Of a DNA stretch of 64,000 nucleotides, positions 1 to 13,000 are shown piece by piece. Numbering within the stretch: position 1 is the first letter of the stretch; each line of letters begins with the position of its first letter. The notes under the pieces were generated by a model, which was not told where the DNA came from, searched no databases, and was given only the letters and a program-made list of their open reading frames with translations. The position numbers were made by a program, and so were the translations under genes. Location of the stretch: positions 7,990,759 to 8,054,758 of the forward strand of contig NW_004624747.1 in assembly GCF_000247695.1 (NCBI RefSeq), read 5' to 3'. This DNA comes from Heterocephalus glaber (taxonomy: Eukaryota; Chordata; Mammalia; Rodentia; Bathyergidae).

Positions 1-291
1 AAAAGCAATCAATTCTTTCCTTTTTCTACAACCATAACCCTCAACTAGTATCATTAATAGCAATAAAAAAATAAAAACAACTATTAGTGTTAGATACAAA
101 TGTCAAAATGTATCACGAGCTGATTTTAAAATACTCTCAGAGTGGAAAATTTATGTATTTTTCCTCAAAGTAAAATAAAATCCTTCCCTGATTCTTCTGA
201 TAATGAATCATTCTCACTTACAGCTTTAATCACCTGATGTAACTCATCATGATAGCCCTGATCATGTCAAACTACACAAGCAAGTATGTTT

Positions 292-383
292 TCTTTTTTT
301 TTCTTTTTTGGTACTGAGGATTGAACTCAGGACCTTGTGCTTGCGAGGCAGGCAACAGCACCACTGAGCTAAATCCCTGGCCC
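292..383 (-). repeat. ID-like tRNA-derived SINE
   Basis: First of about 40 copies. Family form on its sense strand: GGGGATTTAGCTCAGTGG (A box), a CCTGCCTCGCAAGCGCAAGG middle, GAGTTCGATCCC (B box), GGTACC and an A tail. It is a Pol III retroposon moved by L1. Here the duplication AAGT(A/G)TGTTTTCTT flanks it. Confidence 0.9.
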
Positions 384-564
384 AAGTGTGTTTTCTTAAT
401 AGATTATGATAGATCCAGTTTATCCCCCAATTTTGTATCTAAAGACTAGACATTATTCCAACTGCTTGTGATCTTTTGTGGCTTAATAGCTTGACAACTT
501 GTTTGGCCTTTATCTTTGAGATGGTGTCAGAAGTATGTTTCTTTCTCTCCTTTACAGCAGTTTA

Positions 565-1180
<616 letters not shown>

Positions 1181-1261
1181 GACTCCCTGCTGAGACCTGG
1201 CTGCCTAGACACTGAATAAAGCATAGATAGCTTTGCTGATACCTGGACTGTTGGAGTATTT

Positions 1262-1395
1262 CCCCTCTCCAAGTCTTCTTATCTGTGAAATAGGCACACT
1301 GTTAACTGTTTTTCAGAATGGTCCCCGGGAATATGTAAGGTAATATGTGTAAAGTAGTTAGCAGTGTTGAGAAAATCAGTAAACATGAAGTTATT
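1262..1395 (+). repeat. MIR-like SINE fragment
   Basis: CTTATCTGTGAAATAGGCAC followed by AGGTAATATGTGTAAAGTAG fits the 3' half of an ancient MIR. Confidence 0.55.
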
Positions 1396-1890
1396 TAAGT
1401 AAAAAGTTACTTGAACTTTATTCAGCAAGTATTTAAAAAGACTTAATTAGTATTCAGTTCTACTTGAGTTTATGGGGCATAATTTTATATAATTTATTTA
1501 CTCAGTGTGTTTCTGTTGAGAGCTAAAAATGTTCTGGTACCATATTGGTGTTGTGCCTACATTCAGAGAACTTATAATTCCTTAAGTGCTTAAAAGTGAT
1601 AATGAAAGGTAGCTGAAGATTTTGAAGCAAGTGATAAAAGTAAGCATGCTCTGTGGTAGGAGGAAGAGAAGAGTCTTTGTGAATAGAGTGACCAAGCCAA
1701 GCAAGTTGTTTTTGTAAAGCAGTGTTTGCACGCTCTTACTTTCTTTTTCTACAGCAAAGTGGAAAAGAAACGAAGACTGACATGAAAACCTAGCCAGGAC
1801 AGTGAGAAGAGAAAGGATCCAGCAAGACTAGAAATCTAAAATCCACTTCTTTTTTTTTTTCCAGATTATTCAATAAAATCTCCTGATTTT

Positions 1891-1976
1891 TTTTTTTTTT
1901 TTGGTACCAGGAATTGAACTCTGGACCTTGCACTTTTGAGGCAGGCAGTGGCACCATTGAGCTAAATCCCCAGCCC
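1891..1976 (-). repeat. ID-like SINE
   Basis: Full length with a TTGCACTTTTGAGG variant in the middle; no clear duplication. Confidence 0.88.
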
Positions 1977-1999
1977 TTTTTTTGTTGTCTTTTTGTGAC

Positions 2000-2225
2000 A
2001 GGATTTTGCTATGCAGTTCAGGCTGGACTTTAACTCACTTTTTTTTTTTGGTACCACGGATCAAACTCAGGACCTTGCACTTGCGAGGCAGGCGTGGCAC
2101 CATTGAGCTAAATCCCTGGCCCTTGTACTCACTTTTTGAGTTTGAGGTCAGCCTGAACTACAGTGATCCTCCTGCCTCAGCCTCCTGAGTGCTAGAATTA
2201 CAGGCGTGTGCCACCATGCCCAGGC
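2000..2225 (-). repeat. B1-like SINE split by an ID insertion
   Basis: B1 text (TTCAGGCTGGAC, then CCTGCCTCAGCCTCCTGAGT and CAGGCGTGTGCCACCATGCC) is interrupted at 2040-2122. It ends only 32 bp before SFI1 exon 2258. Confidence 0.85.
2040..2122 (-). repeat. ID-like SINE nested in B1
   Basis: Duplicated ACTCACTTTT flanks it, marking insertion into the B1. Confidence 0.9.
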
Positions 2226-2257
2226 TGACCTGTTCCATCTTTGATTTGCTCTTTCAG

Positions 2258-2360
2258 GATGTGGTGGAGCAAGTGGAGGCAGCAATTAGGACAGGCCCAC
2301 ATGAACCATGCTTTCTGCGGCACAGCTTTGAAGCACAGGGCCTTCAGCCTCAAGCTGCAG
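2258..2360 (+). CDS. SFI1: SFI1 coding exon 1 of window (residues 1-34 of visible part)
   Basis: Acceptor CTTTCAG and donor GTGAGT. The first base completes a codon from an exon outside the window; then it reads [12 protein letters not shown] and ends [12 protein letters not shown] in phase 0. The Trp-rich start is part of a centrin-binding repeat. This is the most upstream SFI1 exon I could find. Confidence 0.88.
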
Positions 2361-5300
2361 GTGAGTCCACCAGACTCATGTTTGACATCTTCTGTCCTTG
2401 TTATGAAACCCTACACCCATAGAGGGCAGAGTCAGACTCCCAGTGGGAAGAAATCCTGCTATTGCCTCCCACTTGGAGCACAGCTCAGGTGGTGATTAGA
2501 GAGGGTGTGGGGAGAAGCAGGATGGAAGATGGCTAAGCTCTTTGACAAATTACTGCTGTTAGGAATATAAAGGTATTTGTCTTAGATGTGATTCCCATGG
2601 TTTGTAGAGAATTTCTGATAACTTTGGAGCCAAAAGGGATTTAGGAATTCATTACAAACTAAAGAGACAGTGATAGACTTATTTTCTCATTACTACTTTC
2701 TACAGCAAATTAGAAAATAATGTAGGTATTATCCAAGACTGTTGGTGCATGCCGGTAATCCCACCACTGAGGGAGGCTGAAGCAAGAGGACTGTCTCAAA
2801 AAACAAAAAGGACTGGGGATGTAGCTCAGTGGTAGTGTCCCTGGGTTTGATTCCCAGTACTGCTGCTAAAAAAAAAAAAGAAAGGAAGGAACTAATGTCA
2901 GCTGAAAAGAAACTTAAGATCAAAAACCCTGCTTTTGGCCTGGGGATTTAGCTCAGTGGTTCCGCTGCCTGCCTCGAAAGCTCAAGGTCCCAGGTTTGAT
3001 CCCCGGTACCAAAAAAAACCAACCCTGCTTCTTTTTCCTTCTACTTTTGCCTCAGGGGTTTCTTTTATGGAAGCCAGTAGATTTGGGTCAGTTATAAAGA
3101 CTAACGGCCTGTACAACCTATACAAAACTATGGTGTGGTAAAAACTTTCTTACGACCTTTGACATCTCTTTGAATTTTGTTGTTTTTTGTGTCTGTTGGG
3201 TACTTATAGGGCTGCCAAGTCAGAAAATAGAACGGTAAGAGAAAAAAAAAAAAAAAACAGTAAAGTACCTGTTACTAAATGTGGGAGTAGTATCTTTTTA
3301 ATTTGACAACATATTTCATAGTCTATGCAAGTATATGCAGATTACATGCCAATAGCATTTACAGTATAGGACTAAGAGTGTAACTCAATGGGAGAGTGTA
3401 GGTTAAATTTGTGTGAGGCCCTAGACTCAATACCCAGCACCAAACAATAAGGAAAATTTTAAAAATCATGTGTATTCATCTAAATCAAAGATCAACCAAC
3501 TCTGGCCCACAGACCAAATTTGTCTTGATTTCTGTTTTTGTAAATGAAGTTTTATTGGAACACCACTACATCTATTCATTTATATATTATTGGGGAGCAC
3601 TTTTAGGCTACAAGAGCAGACAGAGTTGAATAGTTGCAACAGAGACCATATGGCCAGCAAAGATTAAAATATTTGTTGTCTGACCCTTTAAGAAAAACCT
3701 TGCTGACTGCTAAACTCAGAAGGCCGTCTGAGGGCAGTAACAAGGAAATAAGACACAGTTGTTGCAAAAACAGCAACAGAAAAAAAAAACAAAACAGGAA
3801 CAGAAACAGGTGTGTGTTTGTGTGGTTGAGGATCAAATCTAGGGCCATATATATGATAGGCAAGTGTTCTACCACTGAGCAATCCCCCTAGCCCAGCAAT
3901 AGCATCATTGTGGTCTTACTTGTGCTACTTGCTGGATTAAAATGTTTTACATACATTATCTCATTTGATTCTCATAATTCCTTTTTTTTTTAACCCTTTA
4001 TTTGTTGAGAAAACTAGGAAGGTTAACTTGGATTGAGATCATACTGGAAGCAGAGGTCAGAGCCAGGATATGACTTAAGTAGCCTGAAAATTGTAAAGTC
4101 ATCACTCTTAATCACTGAATTGTTCTTACCAGACTTGAAACTTCTAAAGGGAGAGGGAACTGACAAATGGGAGAATATTGTAAATGAAACGAGTGTAATG
4201 ATAGTGATTTTCTGTCATTGATGGACAACTGTGTGTTCTTTCCTTTCAAATAGGCACTTTGAGAAGCTAAACTCATTCTACTGATACTATCATTACATAG
4301 AACTTTTTTTTTTGTACCGGGAATTGAACTCAGGACCTAGCACTTGCAAGGCAGGCATGGTGCCACTGAGCCAAATCCCTGGCCCTACACAGAACATGTT
4401 TTAAATTCCCTTTTTGCTGTTTTCTTCCAAGCTTTCAACAACAAATTTGATTGAATATTTTTAGTGATAACAGGTTTTCATGATTTGAGGTTGGATTTAA
4501 CTTGTATCAATAGCCAAAAGTCATTCAGAGTCAAATCCAATGAAAAATGTGAGTAATCAAGGTAGTATTGACACAAACCAAAAACTAGATGAGGGTTTAA
4601 GTAAGACTGACTTCATTGTGCCGATTGTGTACCTACCATATGGTAGGTACTTAGCACTTAAGTACACATAGGCACTTACACTTAAGTAATTTTTCTTAAC
4701 CTTGCCAGCATCTCCGAACTAGATAGATCAAAGTGGACATTATGAGATGTGAGAGTTTTAAAAATTAAGTTTAGATATTTCAAATGTAGGAAGATATAAA
4801 ATAAAAACATTTATAAGACTATTAACAGGGCCGGGATTTAGCTCAGTGGCACAGTGCCTGCCTGACAAACATGAGGTCCTGAGTGCGATCTCTGGCACAC
4901 ACATACACAAAAACCAGTATATTTTTTAATTATTTATTTATTTTTTTGTATCGGGGATCAAACTTGGGTCCTTGTGTTTGTGCAGCAGGTGGCGAAACCA
5001 CTGAGCTAAATCCCTGGCCCAAAAAACAGTATTAACGTGTATCCAGATACCCCCACCCAGATTCAAAAGATATTAGATTTTCTATACTTGCTCCAGAATT
5101 CTTTTTTGTATATATACCAATTTTTTTTTTTTTGTACTGGGGATCGAACTCGGGTCCTTGCGCTTGTGCAACAGGCAGTGAAACCACTGAGCTAAATCCC
5201 CAGCAATCCCTAGAATTTTATTTTTTAATTTAATTTAATTTTTTTTTGATACCAGGAATTGAACTCGGGACCTTGTGTTTGGGAGGCAGGCGATGGAACC

Positions 5301-8300
5301 CCTGAGCTAAATCCCTGGTCCAACCCCTAGAATTTTAAAGCAAACTAAAACAAACATCAATTTGTGGCAATAACTACACAAAAGTAATTACTTCAAAGAA
5401 CTTTATAAAGTATTTATTATATATTTTGACTGTTCATTACTAGTAGAATGTATTCTAAGGACATAAAAAAACCACTAACACATCTAAAACTGTGTTTAGT
5501 GGTCTTACTGTTACCATCAGGTTTAGAATACTTTGGTTTCTCTTCAGATATAAATTTTAGTATACCTTTTTTGCCTTTTACTAGCAGGTTTAGAATTGTG
5601 TTAAAATTGTTATAACTACATTGTAAGATGAAGCAAATTACTATGATGCTGTTTTTAGGAAACAGGATTTTCAGTGTAAAAGAAAAGATTATAAGTATAA
5701 AATCAAGAAAATTAAATAAAAGTCCTGTAAGCTATAATTAGATGTCTGAATATCAGTATGGACCCATGGTTTTGTTTTGTCTTTAAAAATGTGGTTTTGA
5801 ATCTTTTGTTGAAAAGACTTAGAACAGTGACAGTAGTATAACATTTAGTATCCTAAGTGCCCAAGTTGTTGTTTCTACTATTTCACTCTGAAAGGAGTGA
5901 GGCCCTTTTCTGAAAAATGCTGCTTGTAGTTCTGGGGCAAGAAATAGACAAAATAAGCTGAGGATGTAGTGTGGCAAAAAGTGAGGAAATTAACAAACTA
6001 ACGGAATTGTGTCAGGGATTCAAGAGTGAGTTTGAAAGGGCTCCCATGGCCTTAAGATAGAAAAATTGGGGCTTTGAAAAAGAATACTGCAAGAGATTGA
6101 AAAATACCAAGTATCAAAAAATTCATGCATTGAAAATGATTTTTTAAAACTACTTGTTGGTCATTGTTCTGCATCATTAGGGCATTAACTCAGTTATTTG
6201 AAAAATCAGTGAAGACAGAGCTGGGGATTTAGCTCAGTGGTTCCGCCACGTGCCTTGCAATCCCAAGGTCCTGAGTTCAATCCCCAGTACCAAAGGAAAA
6301 AAAAATTGGGGGACTGAGGATTTAACTCAGTGGTTCCACTGCCTGTTTTGCAAGCCCAAGGTCCCGAGTTCAATCCCCGGTACCAAAAAAAAAAAAAAAA
6401 ATTAAGGCAACAAAATTAGGCATACATCCCACCTTTCTTGTATAGTCTGTGTCTCCACTAAACCAAATGGTTAATGAGAAAGAAGACTTCTTTATAGAAG
6501 AATTCCAGTAATAAATACAGCAGGAATATTAGACTTAGAAAACTGATGTTTTGCCAACCCTCATAAGGACATGGATCTAGGTAGCAATCACCAGGTGAAA
6601 GGATGATAGGAAACATAATAGAGACCTCAAGCTAACTCCTATCTGAAGCCACCAAACCATCTCAGTATTGTAACAATTGTGGCAGCCAGACATGACATGC
6701 CTCATAGCACATTAGAACAGGAATTGCTCAGCCACACTCGTGAAATATTGTCCCCCAAATTGAACATGACTCCAGCTAAGCCTAACATGAATCTGTCAAC
6801 TTATGGGAAATGCAGTCATTAGCAGAACAAGTTAAAGATACCTTGAGACCATCAAGTGAAAAATGTGGAACATTTTATAGGAGAAAGGACTTGGTTTCTT
6901 TAATACTGACACAAAAGAGAAAAAGATCGGGGAGGCAAGTTGTTATATAAAAGAGATTTAAGTGACATGAAGACCAAACCAAATCAAAAGGGACCGCACT
7001 GGCTGTGGTGTTGGGAATAGACCAGAAAAGATCTAGGGTAAAAAAGAGGGAGAAAACTGAGGGTGTGGCTCAGTGCACTCAGTAGAGTGCTTACCTAGCA
7101 TGTGTGAGGGCTTGGGTTTGATCACCACCACTGAAAAACGGAAACAAAAATACTGTTAAAAAATTCCAGGTGGGAGCTGGGGATTTAGCTCAGTGGCACT
7201 GAGCCTTCCTCACAAGTGCAAGGTCCTGAGTTCGATCCCGGGTACCAAAAAAAAAAATTTCCAGGCAAGATTTTGGACAAGGATAATAGCAAGATGGTAG
7301 TTAGATTCTGGATATATGTGGAAGGAGTAGACAATAGGATTTGCTAACATAAATAATATGAAAAGTTTTAAAGTTCAAGATGACTCCTAAGTTGGGCTAA
7401 AGAGCTAGAACAATGGAGTTTCCATTTACTGAAATGAGTATGACTGAGAGAGAGAAGCAGCTTGCTGAGGAAGTGTTGGGAATAACTCTGAACTCCATAT
7501 CCTCAGCCTGATGGGGTTTTTGAGTATCCCTCTATGGCATGATGTCAAGGAGACAGTGGGTTATATGTCTAGAGTATTGAAGAAGGCTCTAGGCAGGGCA
7601 CCTACACCTGGGAGTCCTCAGCAGGCATGTGGTATTCAAACCCATGAAACTAAGATGGAAGAAAAAAGGGAATGAATGAAGTTAGAAGAGAAGTTTCAAG
7701 ACTCAGCCTATAAAGTCAGCAATAGGAATAAGAAAATGCCTACAGGTATAGAAACCAGACTAAGAAGAAAGGAGTGATCTGTCATGTCAGACACTGGCAG
7801 GTGAGGAAAGGTAAGAGCAGTTTTGACCTTTGGATTGAGCAAGTGGAGATCGTTGATAAAACTGATAAAAGCTGACAGGAGTAGGTTTAGGAACAGCCTG
7901 CAGTGGGAGAAGGTGGAGGGATAGCTCTTTTGAGGAGCTTGGGAAATAAAGAACTAGAGTGTTGGCTGCGTTGCAAAGTGCACTCTCTGTTGAAGGGTTG
8001 CTTTTACTGAGAATCACTTGTGCCTTTCAGGAAGTATTTTTGTGACAGTAACCTTTTCCCCCAAACTTTTTATTTTTGACAACTATTAAAGCACTGAAAA
8101 ATGAATACTGCATATACTTCACCCAGTTTAACCCATTGTTAACATCTTGCCATGTGTGCTTTTTCCTTCTTAGGTATATAAATGTGTAAGAAATGATCTC
8201 ACTTGTCCAGATCCCTCCCCCGAAAAAAAGTTGGAATCCAGAGGCAGCGAAAGTGAGGCTTTTAATCCAAACTCCTGCAAGAGTGGCACATATACAGAGA

Positions 8301-10031
8301 CAGGCACACTCTAGTTGAGAAGTTATGTGTTTTTATTCCTAGCTCGCAGGAGTCCCTCACTCCATCTCCCTTTGCCCAGGATCCGGGGTTCACAGTCTAT
8401 CCTGAGCAATCGATTTCATCTCACACCTGTTGCCCCCCTTCCCTCCTCCCTCTGTTTCTCTCTGTAGTTATTTTTAGCCTGTTGGCTTCCCAGGATTCTA
8501 GAATACTCTATCTCTGGGTCTTTGTATAGCCTGCGTGTTCTTGTCCGCGGATTGACTGACCCAAGTCTATGAATAAGGGCTTATTGGGGCAACCCACTTC
8601 CCACCTCCCTTCTGCCTCTCTTAGAAGCTATCTTTCTTTCAATAAATTGTTCCTACTCCTTTTTTTTTGATACCAGAGATCGAACTTGGGGCCTTGTGCT
8701 TGTGTGGCAGGCGCTAGAACCACTGAGCTAAATCCCCAGCCCATTTGTTCCTACTCTTAAAAAAAAACGGAGGGCTTATTATTTATTTTTTCCAAGCCAC
8801 TTGAAATTGTAGGCCTAAAGTTTATGCTAAATACCTCACTTGTATCTTCTAAAACCAAGGACATTCTATCAGTAGATCTAAGACATTTAATATTGATACA
8901 ATAATATATGGTATACAGTTCATATTAAAACTATGTATTGTTACTTTTTTTTTTTTTTTAGGGGATGGAACCCAGGGTTTTCATGCTGAGCTACATCTCT
9001 AGCCCTTTTTTTACTTTTTTTTTGGGTACCGAGGATTGAACTCGGGTCCTTGCGCTTGCGCAGCAGGCAGCGAAACCGCTGAGGTAAATCCCCGGCCTGT
9101 GTTGTTATTTTTGTGTTTAGTACAGAGTCCAGTTAGAGTTTACCCATTGCTTATGATCATCATCACATCTTTTTTGTTGTTGTTTTGGTACTAGGGATCG
9201 AACTTGAGTCCTTGCACTTTTGAGGCAAGCCAGCAGAACCACTGAACTAAATTCCTGGCCCGATCATCATCACATCTTAAAAGGACATTTTTGGAGAAAT
9301 AATAGTACATTTACCTACTGACTTTTAAAATTTAGTAAAAAAGGGCCATGGATTTAGCTCAGTGGTTCCAACGCCTGCCTCGCAAGCGCAAGGTCCCAAG
9401 TTCGATCCCCGGTACCAAAAAATAAATTAAAATTAAAGTAAAATAAAATAAAATTTAGTAAAAAGTGAAAACTGAGGGTGCAGTAAAGTAATGATTTCCA
9501 GAGCAATAAAGTTGAGAGGGTGAGGGAAGATGGGATGTAGCCATAATGGAAGGTGATCTTTGATGGGAGTGTGGATAGTTTATCCAGAGTAGGAGAAAAG
9601 ACAGAGGTGATAGATTGGTGGGCGTAACACGTGGTGGGGCCTGGAGGAAATTCTTTCTTGATTGCTTTTATTTTCTTGGTGGAATAGGAAGAGTGGTAGT
9701 CATCTGAGAGGAAGGGAAGCAGAGGTATTACAGGTTTAAGAAAAGAGGGTACAGGCCACTGTGTTCTCTTTTGCATGGATGACCCACTTTCACACTGTAG
9801 GGTATACTCCTTTTCCTAGTTTCACTTTGCCCAAACTTGCTCTGCAAAGCCTGTTTCTTTTCCTACCTTTAATAAAAGTTTGCTACCATTAAAAGAAAGA
9901 TGTGAAGTTGTTGTCTGAGTCATCTTCAAACTAGGACACATATTATTGCTGAACATACATGAAGACTTTCCTAAGGGGTGTTTATAGTCTTATAGTCTTT
10001 CCTAAGGGGTGTTTATAGTTTATGTTTATAG

Positions 10032-10069
<38 letters not shown>

Positions 10070-13000
10070 TCTCATATAGTTCAGGCTGGCCTTGAACTCA
10101 CAGTGATCCTCCTGCCTCAGCCTCTGGGCTGTGTATTACAGGTGTTTGCTGGGTGCTAGGGATTACAGATGTGTGCCACCACACCCAGCTGTTTATAGAT
10201 AGTCTTAAATTTTCTTCCAGACCTTCATTTTGTATAGATATACTTCCCTGAGACAAATCTGTCTGAGAGCTTCTTCACAGGCTTCCTCCCTTCAGAAGAA
10301 TAGGCAGCCCCTCACCTATCCCAAATCTGAAGTAATTATATCCCTGTCACATTGTCTCTGCTTCTTGTCTGCACGAAGACTTTATTGTGTGTGTGCACAC
10401 ACACTGTACTGCTAAACTACACCCCAAGCTTCCCTGAATTCATAAACACATTACTTTCTGGAAGCAGAATGCTGTTCTTAAAGATCTTTTCACTCCAGAT
10501 TCCCATAGCTTATGACGCTGGTAGGAAATTACCACTGCCTGTTTCCCTTTTCAGCCTTTCCAGTGTGTCTTTTGTTTCTTTTACCCCCTCACTTGCACTT
10601 CCCCCATTTTCCTGCCTCTCCCTTTACCATGTCTTCATTCTGGCTTTCAGGCTTGGTCTCAGTGGAAGGAACAGCTCCTGCTGAGCCAGAGGGAGAGATG
10701 GAAGGTGGTCTTAGCAGTACAACATCATCAGTGGTGGCAAAAGAGGAAGTCCCTGAGGGCCTGGCTTGAATACCTGAACATGCACAGAGTAAAGAAACAG
10801 CAGAATGGTAAGTAGGAAGCCCCTGTGCCCAAGACAGAGAAGTTGGGCACAAGATCCGTTCACCTTCCTGTTGCCAATGGTACTTAATGAAGAAATATAG
10901 CCACAATTTTTTTTTTTGGTACTGGGGATCGAACTCAGGACCTTGTGCTTGCAAGGCAGGCGTAGTGCCACTGAGCTAAATCCCCAGCCCTAGTCACAAA
11001 TTTTTGTGAAAGGAAATTGAGAAAACTACATCATTCTGTTTTCATTCTCTTTATGGAGTTTTGTTGTTGTTTGTTTGTTGAGAGAAGATCTTACTATGTA
11101 GTTCAAGCTGACTTTGAACTTATTTTATTTAAATAAGATTCTAATGGTGATTAAAGCATATACTTTATGTTGGACAAGGCTGTTGATATTGTGATTAATT
11201 TGTTACCTACATTTTTATATTATGCTTTTTTATACTGTACTATGTCTATTCATCATAAATGTTATATTTTTCATAAATATGTGTAAATAAATATTCCTAT
11301 TATATAGGATGGCTTACCTTTATTTAATCTTCTAATGATAGGTACTTCAATTGTTTCTATTTGTCCTCAGTTATATAAATGGATGTGATTTATGATTTTT
11401 TTTTGATACTATTCCTGTGGTTTAGTCTCTCAGCTAGTTTCAGAAGTAATGGCATTTTAGGAACATGATCATTGGTGTACATTTTTTACTTAAATTTATT
11501 TATTTTTATTTATTTATTTATTTTTGTGGTACTGGGAATTGAACTCAGGACCTTGCACTTGCCAGGCAGGTTCAGCACCACTGAGCTACATCCCTGGCCC
11601 TTTTTTTGGTTTTTTGAGACAGTAGTTCAGGCTGGCCTTGAACTCACTGTGTAGCCCAGGCTGGCCTCAAACTTGTGGTGATCTTCCTGCCTCAGCCTCC
11701 CAAGTGCTGGAATTACAGGTGTGTACAACCATGACCAGCTGTACCTAAGTTTATTGAGTTTACAGAAAAGTCAAGCAGTGTGCTAGACACTGGATATGCT
11801 TTCCAGCTTTTGCCCATGTCCCTCGCAGAAATATCCTAAGCTGCCAACACTTTCTGGGGAGAGTTTCATAGTGTCTGAAGATAGTGACAGCAGACCAAAC
11901 ATGCAGTTGCCCAGGGCTGGAAGATGAAGGCATGAGCTGTTTAACATGATGAGCTACAGAGTAACGCTTACTCCAGTTACAACATTACAGTTCTAGAATT
12001 GATTGCTTCCTACTTCCCGGGCTTTCACTCATCAGGGCATTAGCTGACTAATTTTCAAAAGAGATGCACCTGGCAGCCAGGATCAGCCAGTCTGAAAGCT
12101 CAAGAAGGCCTTTGCCACACTGCCACAAGGGCTGTATGTCATCAGCTCAGTTCCCAAGTCCTGTCCAGGGGTCATCCACATAGATGCAGAAGTAAAACAG
12201 CCTTCTTTGAAAGCATCAGTTGCCATTCCTATTCACTGGTAGTTAACTACAAGTGTCAGCCCTTGGATAGAACTGATTTTATGTCACCCTCCTCCCTAAA
12301 TCATCAGCCTTTCTTTTTCCTTGGAGAAAGAAGAGGTAACTCAGGGATTCCTGATTACCTACCTTCTGATATTTAAACTTTGGGGTGAGGGTATATTGGG
12401 ATAAAACTTAGGGCCTCAAATATACTACGGGTGTTCTCTACCAGTGAACCACATCCCCAGCCTAAAAACCTGTAAGGATTCTTTGTGGGAGGAACCTTGA
12501 ATCTCTGCTCTTGGCCAGGAGTGGGGTTTACTTCATCTTACAGATTCTTCCCGCTCATCTCCCGACTGGGGAGAGCAGCACCTAAGTTACATTTTTCTGT
12601 TGCAGAGATGGCTGAGCAATTGCATCGTGTCACTGTGCTCCAGATACACTTCTGTGACTGGCGGTGGGCCTGGGAGCAGAGGCAGAGCTTGTATGCCCAC
12701 CAGGCCCTAGTGGAAGAGCTGGCCAGGAAGATGGCACTGCGGAGAGCCTTCTTGCACTGGAGACGCTGTATCCTTTTCAGCTCCCCAGGCCTGTCAGCCA
12801 CCTCAGGCAATATAGCCTGTGCTCAACTGTGTGTAAAACGAGTATCAAGAAGAAGCAAGTGGGCCGGGGATTTTAGCTCAGTGGTTTCACCGCCTGCTGT
12901 GCAGGCGCAAGGACGTGAGTTCGATCCCTGGTACTAAAAGAAAAAAGAGGAAGCACTGACCAATTTAAAACAGCTTTATCTGTGTTGATTTCTTTAAAGG

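Larger units (their letters stand above)
2361..10650. other. SFI1: SFI1 intron, 8.3 kb
   Basis: AT-rich and full of SINEs; 5350-6200, 6430-7050 and 7260-8040 show nothing beyond unclassified old sequence. No open frame has homology or splice support. Confidence 0.7.

Noticed and set aside
1746..1800. Possible SFI1 exon after TTTCTACAG
   Set aside because: All three frames stop within about 50 bp and no SFI1 similarity is seen.
9343..9421. Possible tRNA gene (A and B boxes present)
   Set aside because: All such copies share the same GGTACC plus A tail and target duplications, so they are SINEs; the acceptor stem is not paired.
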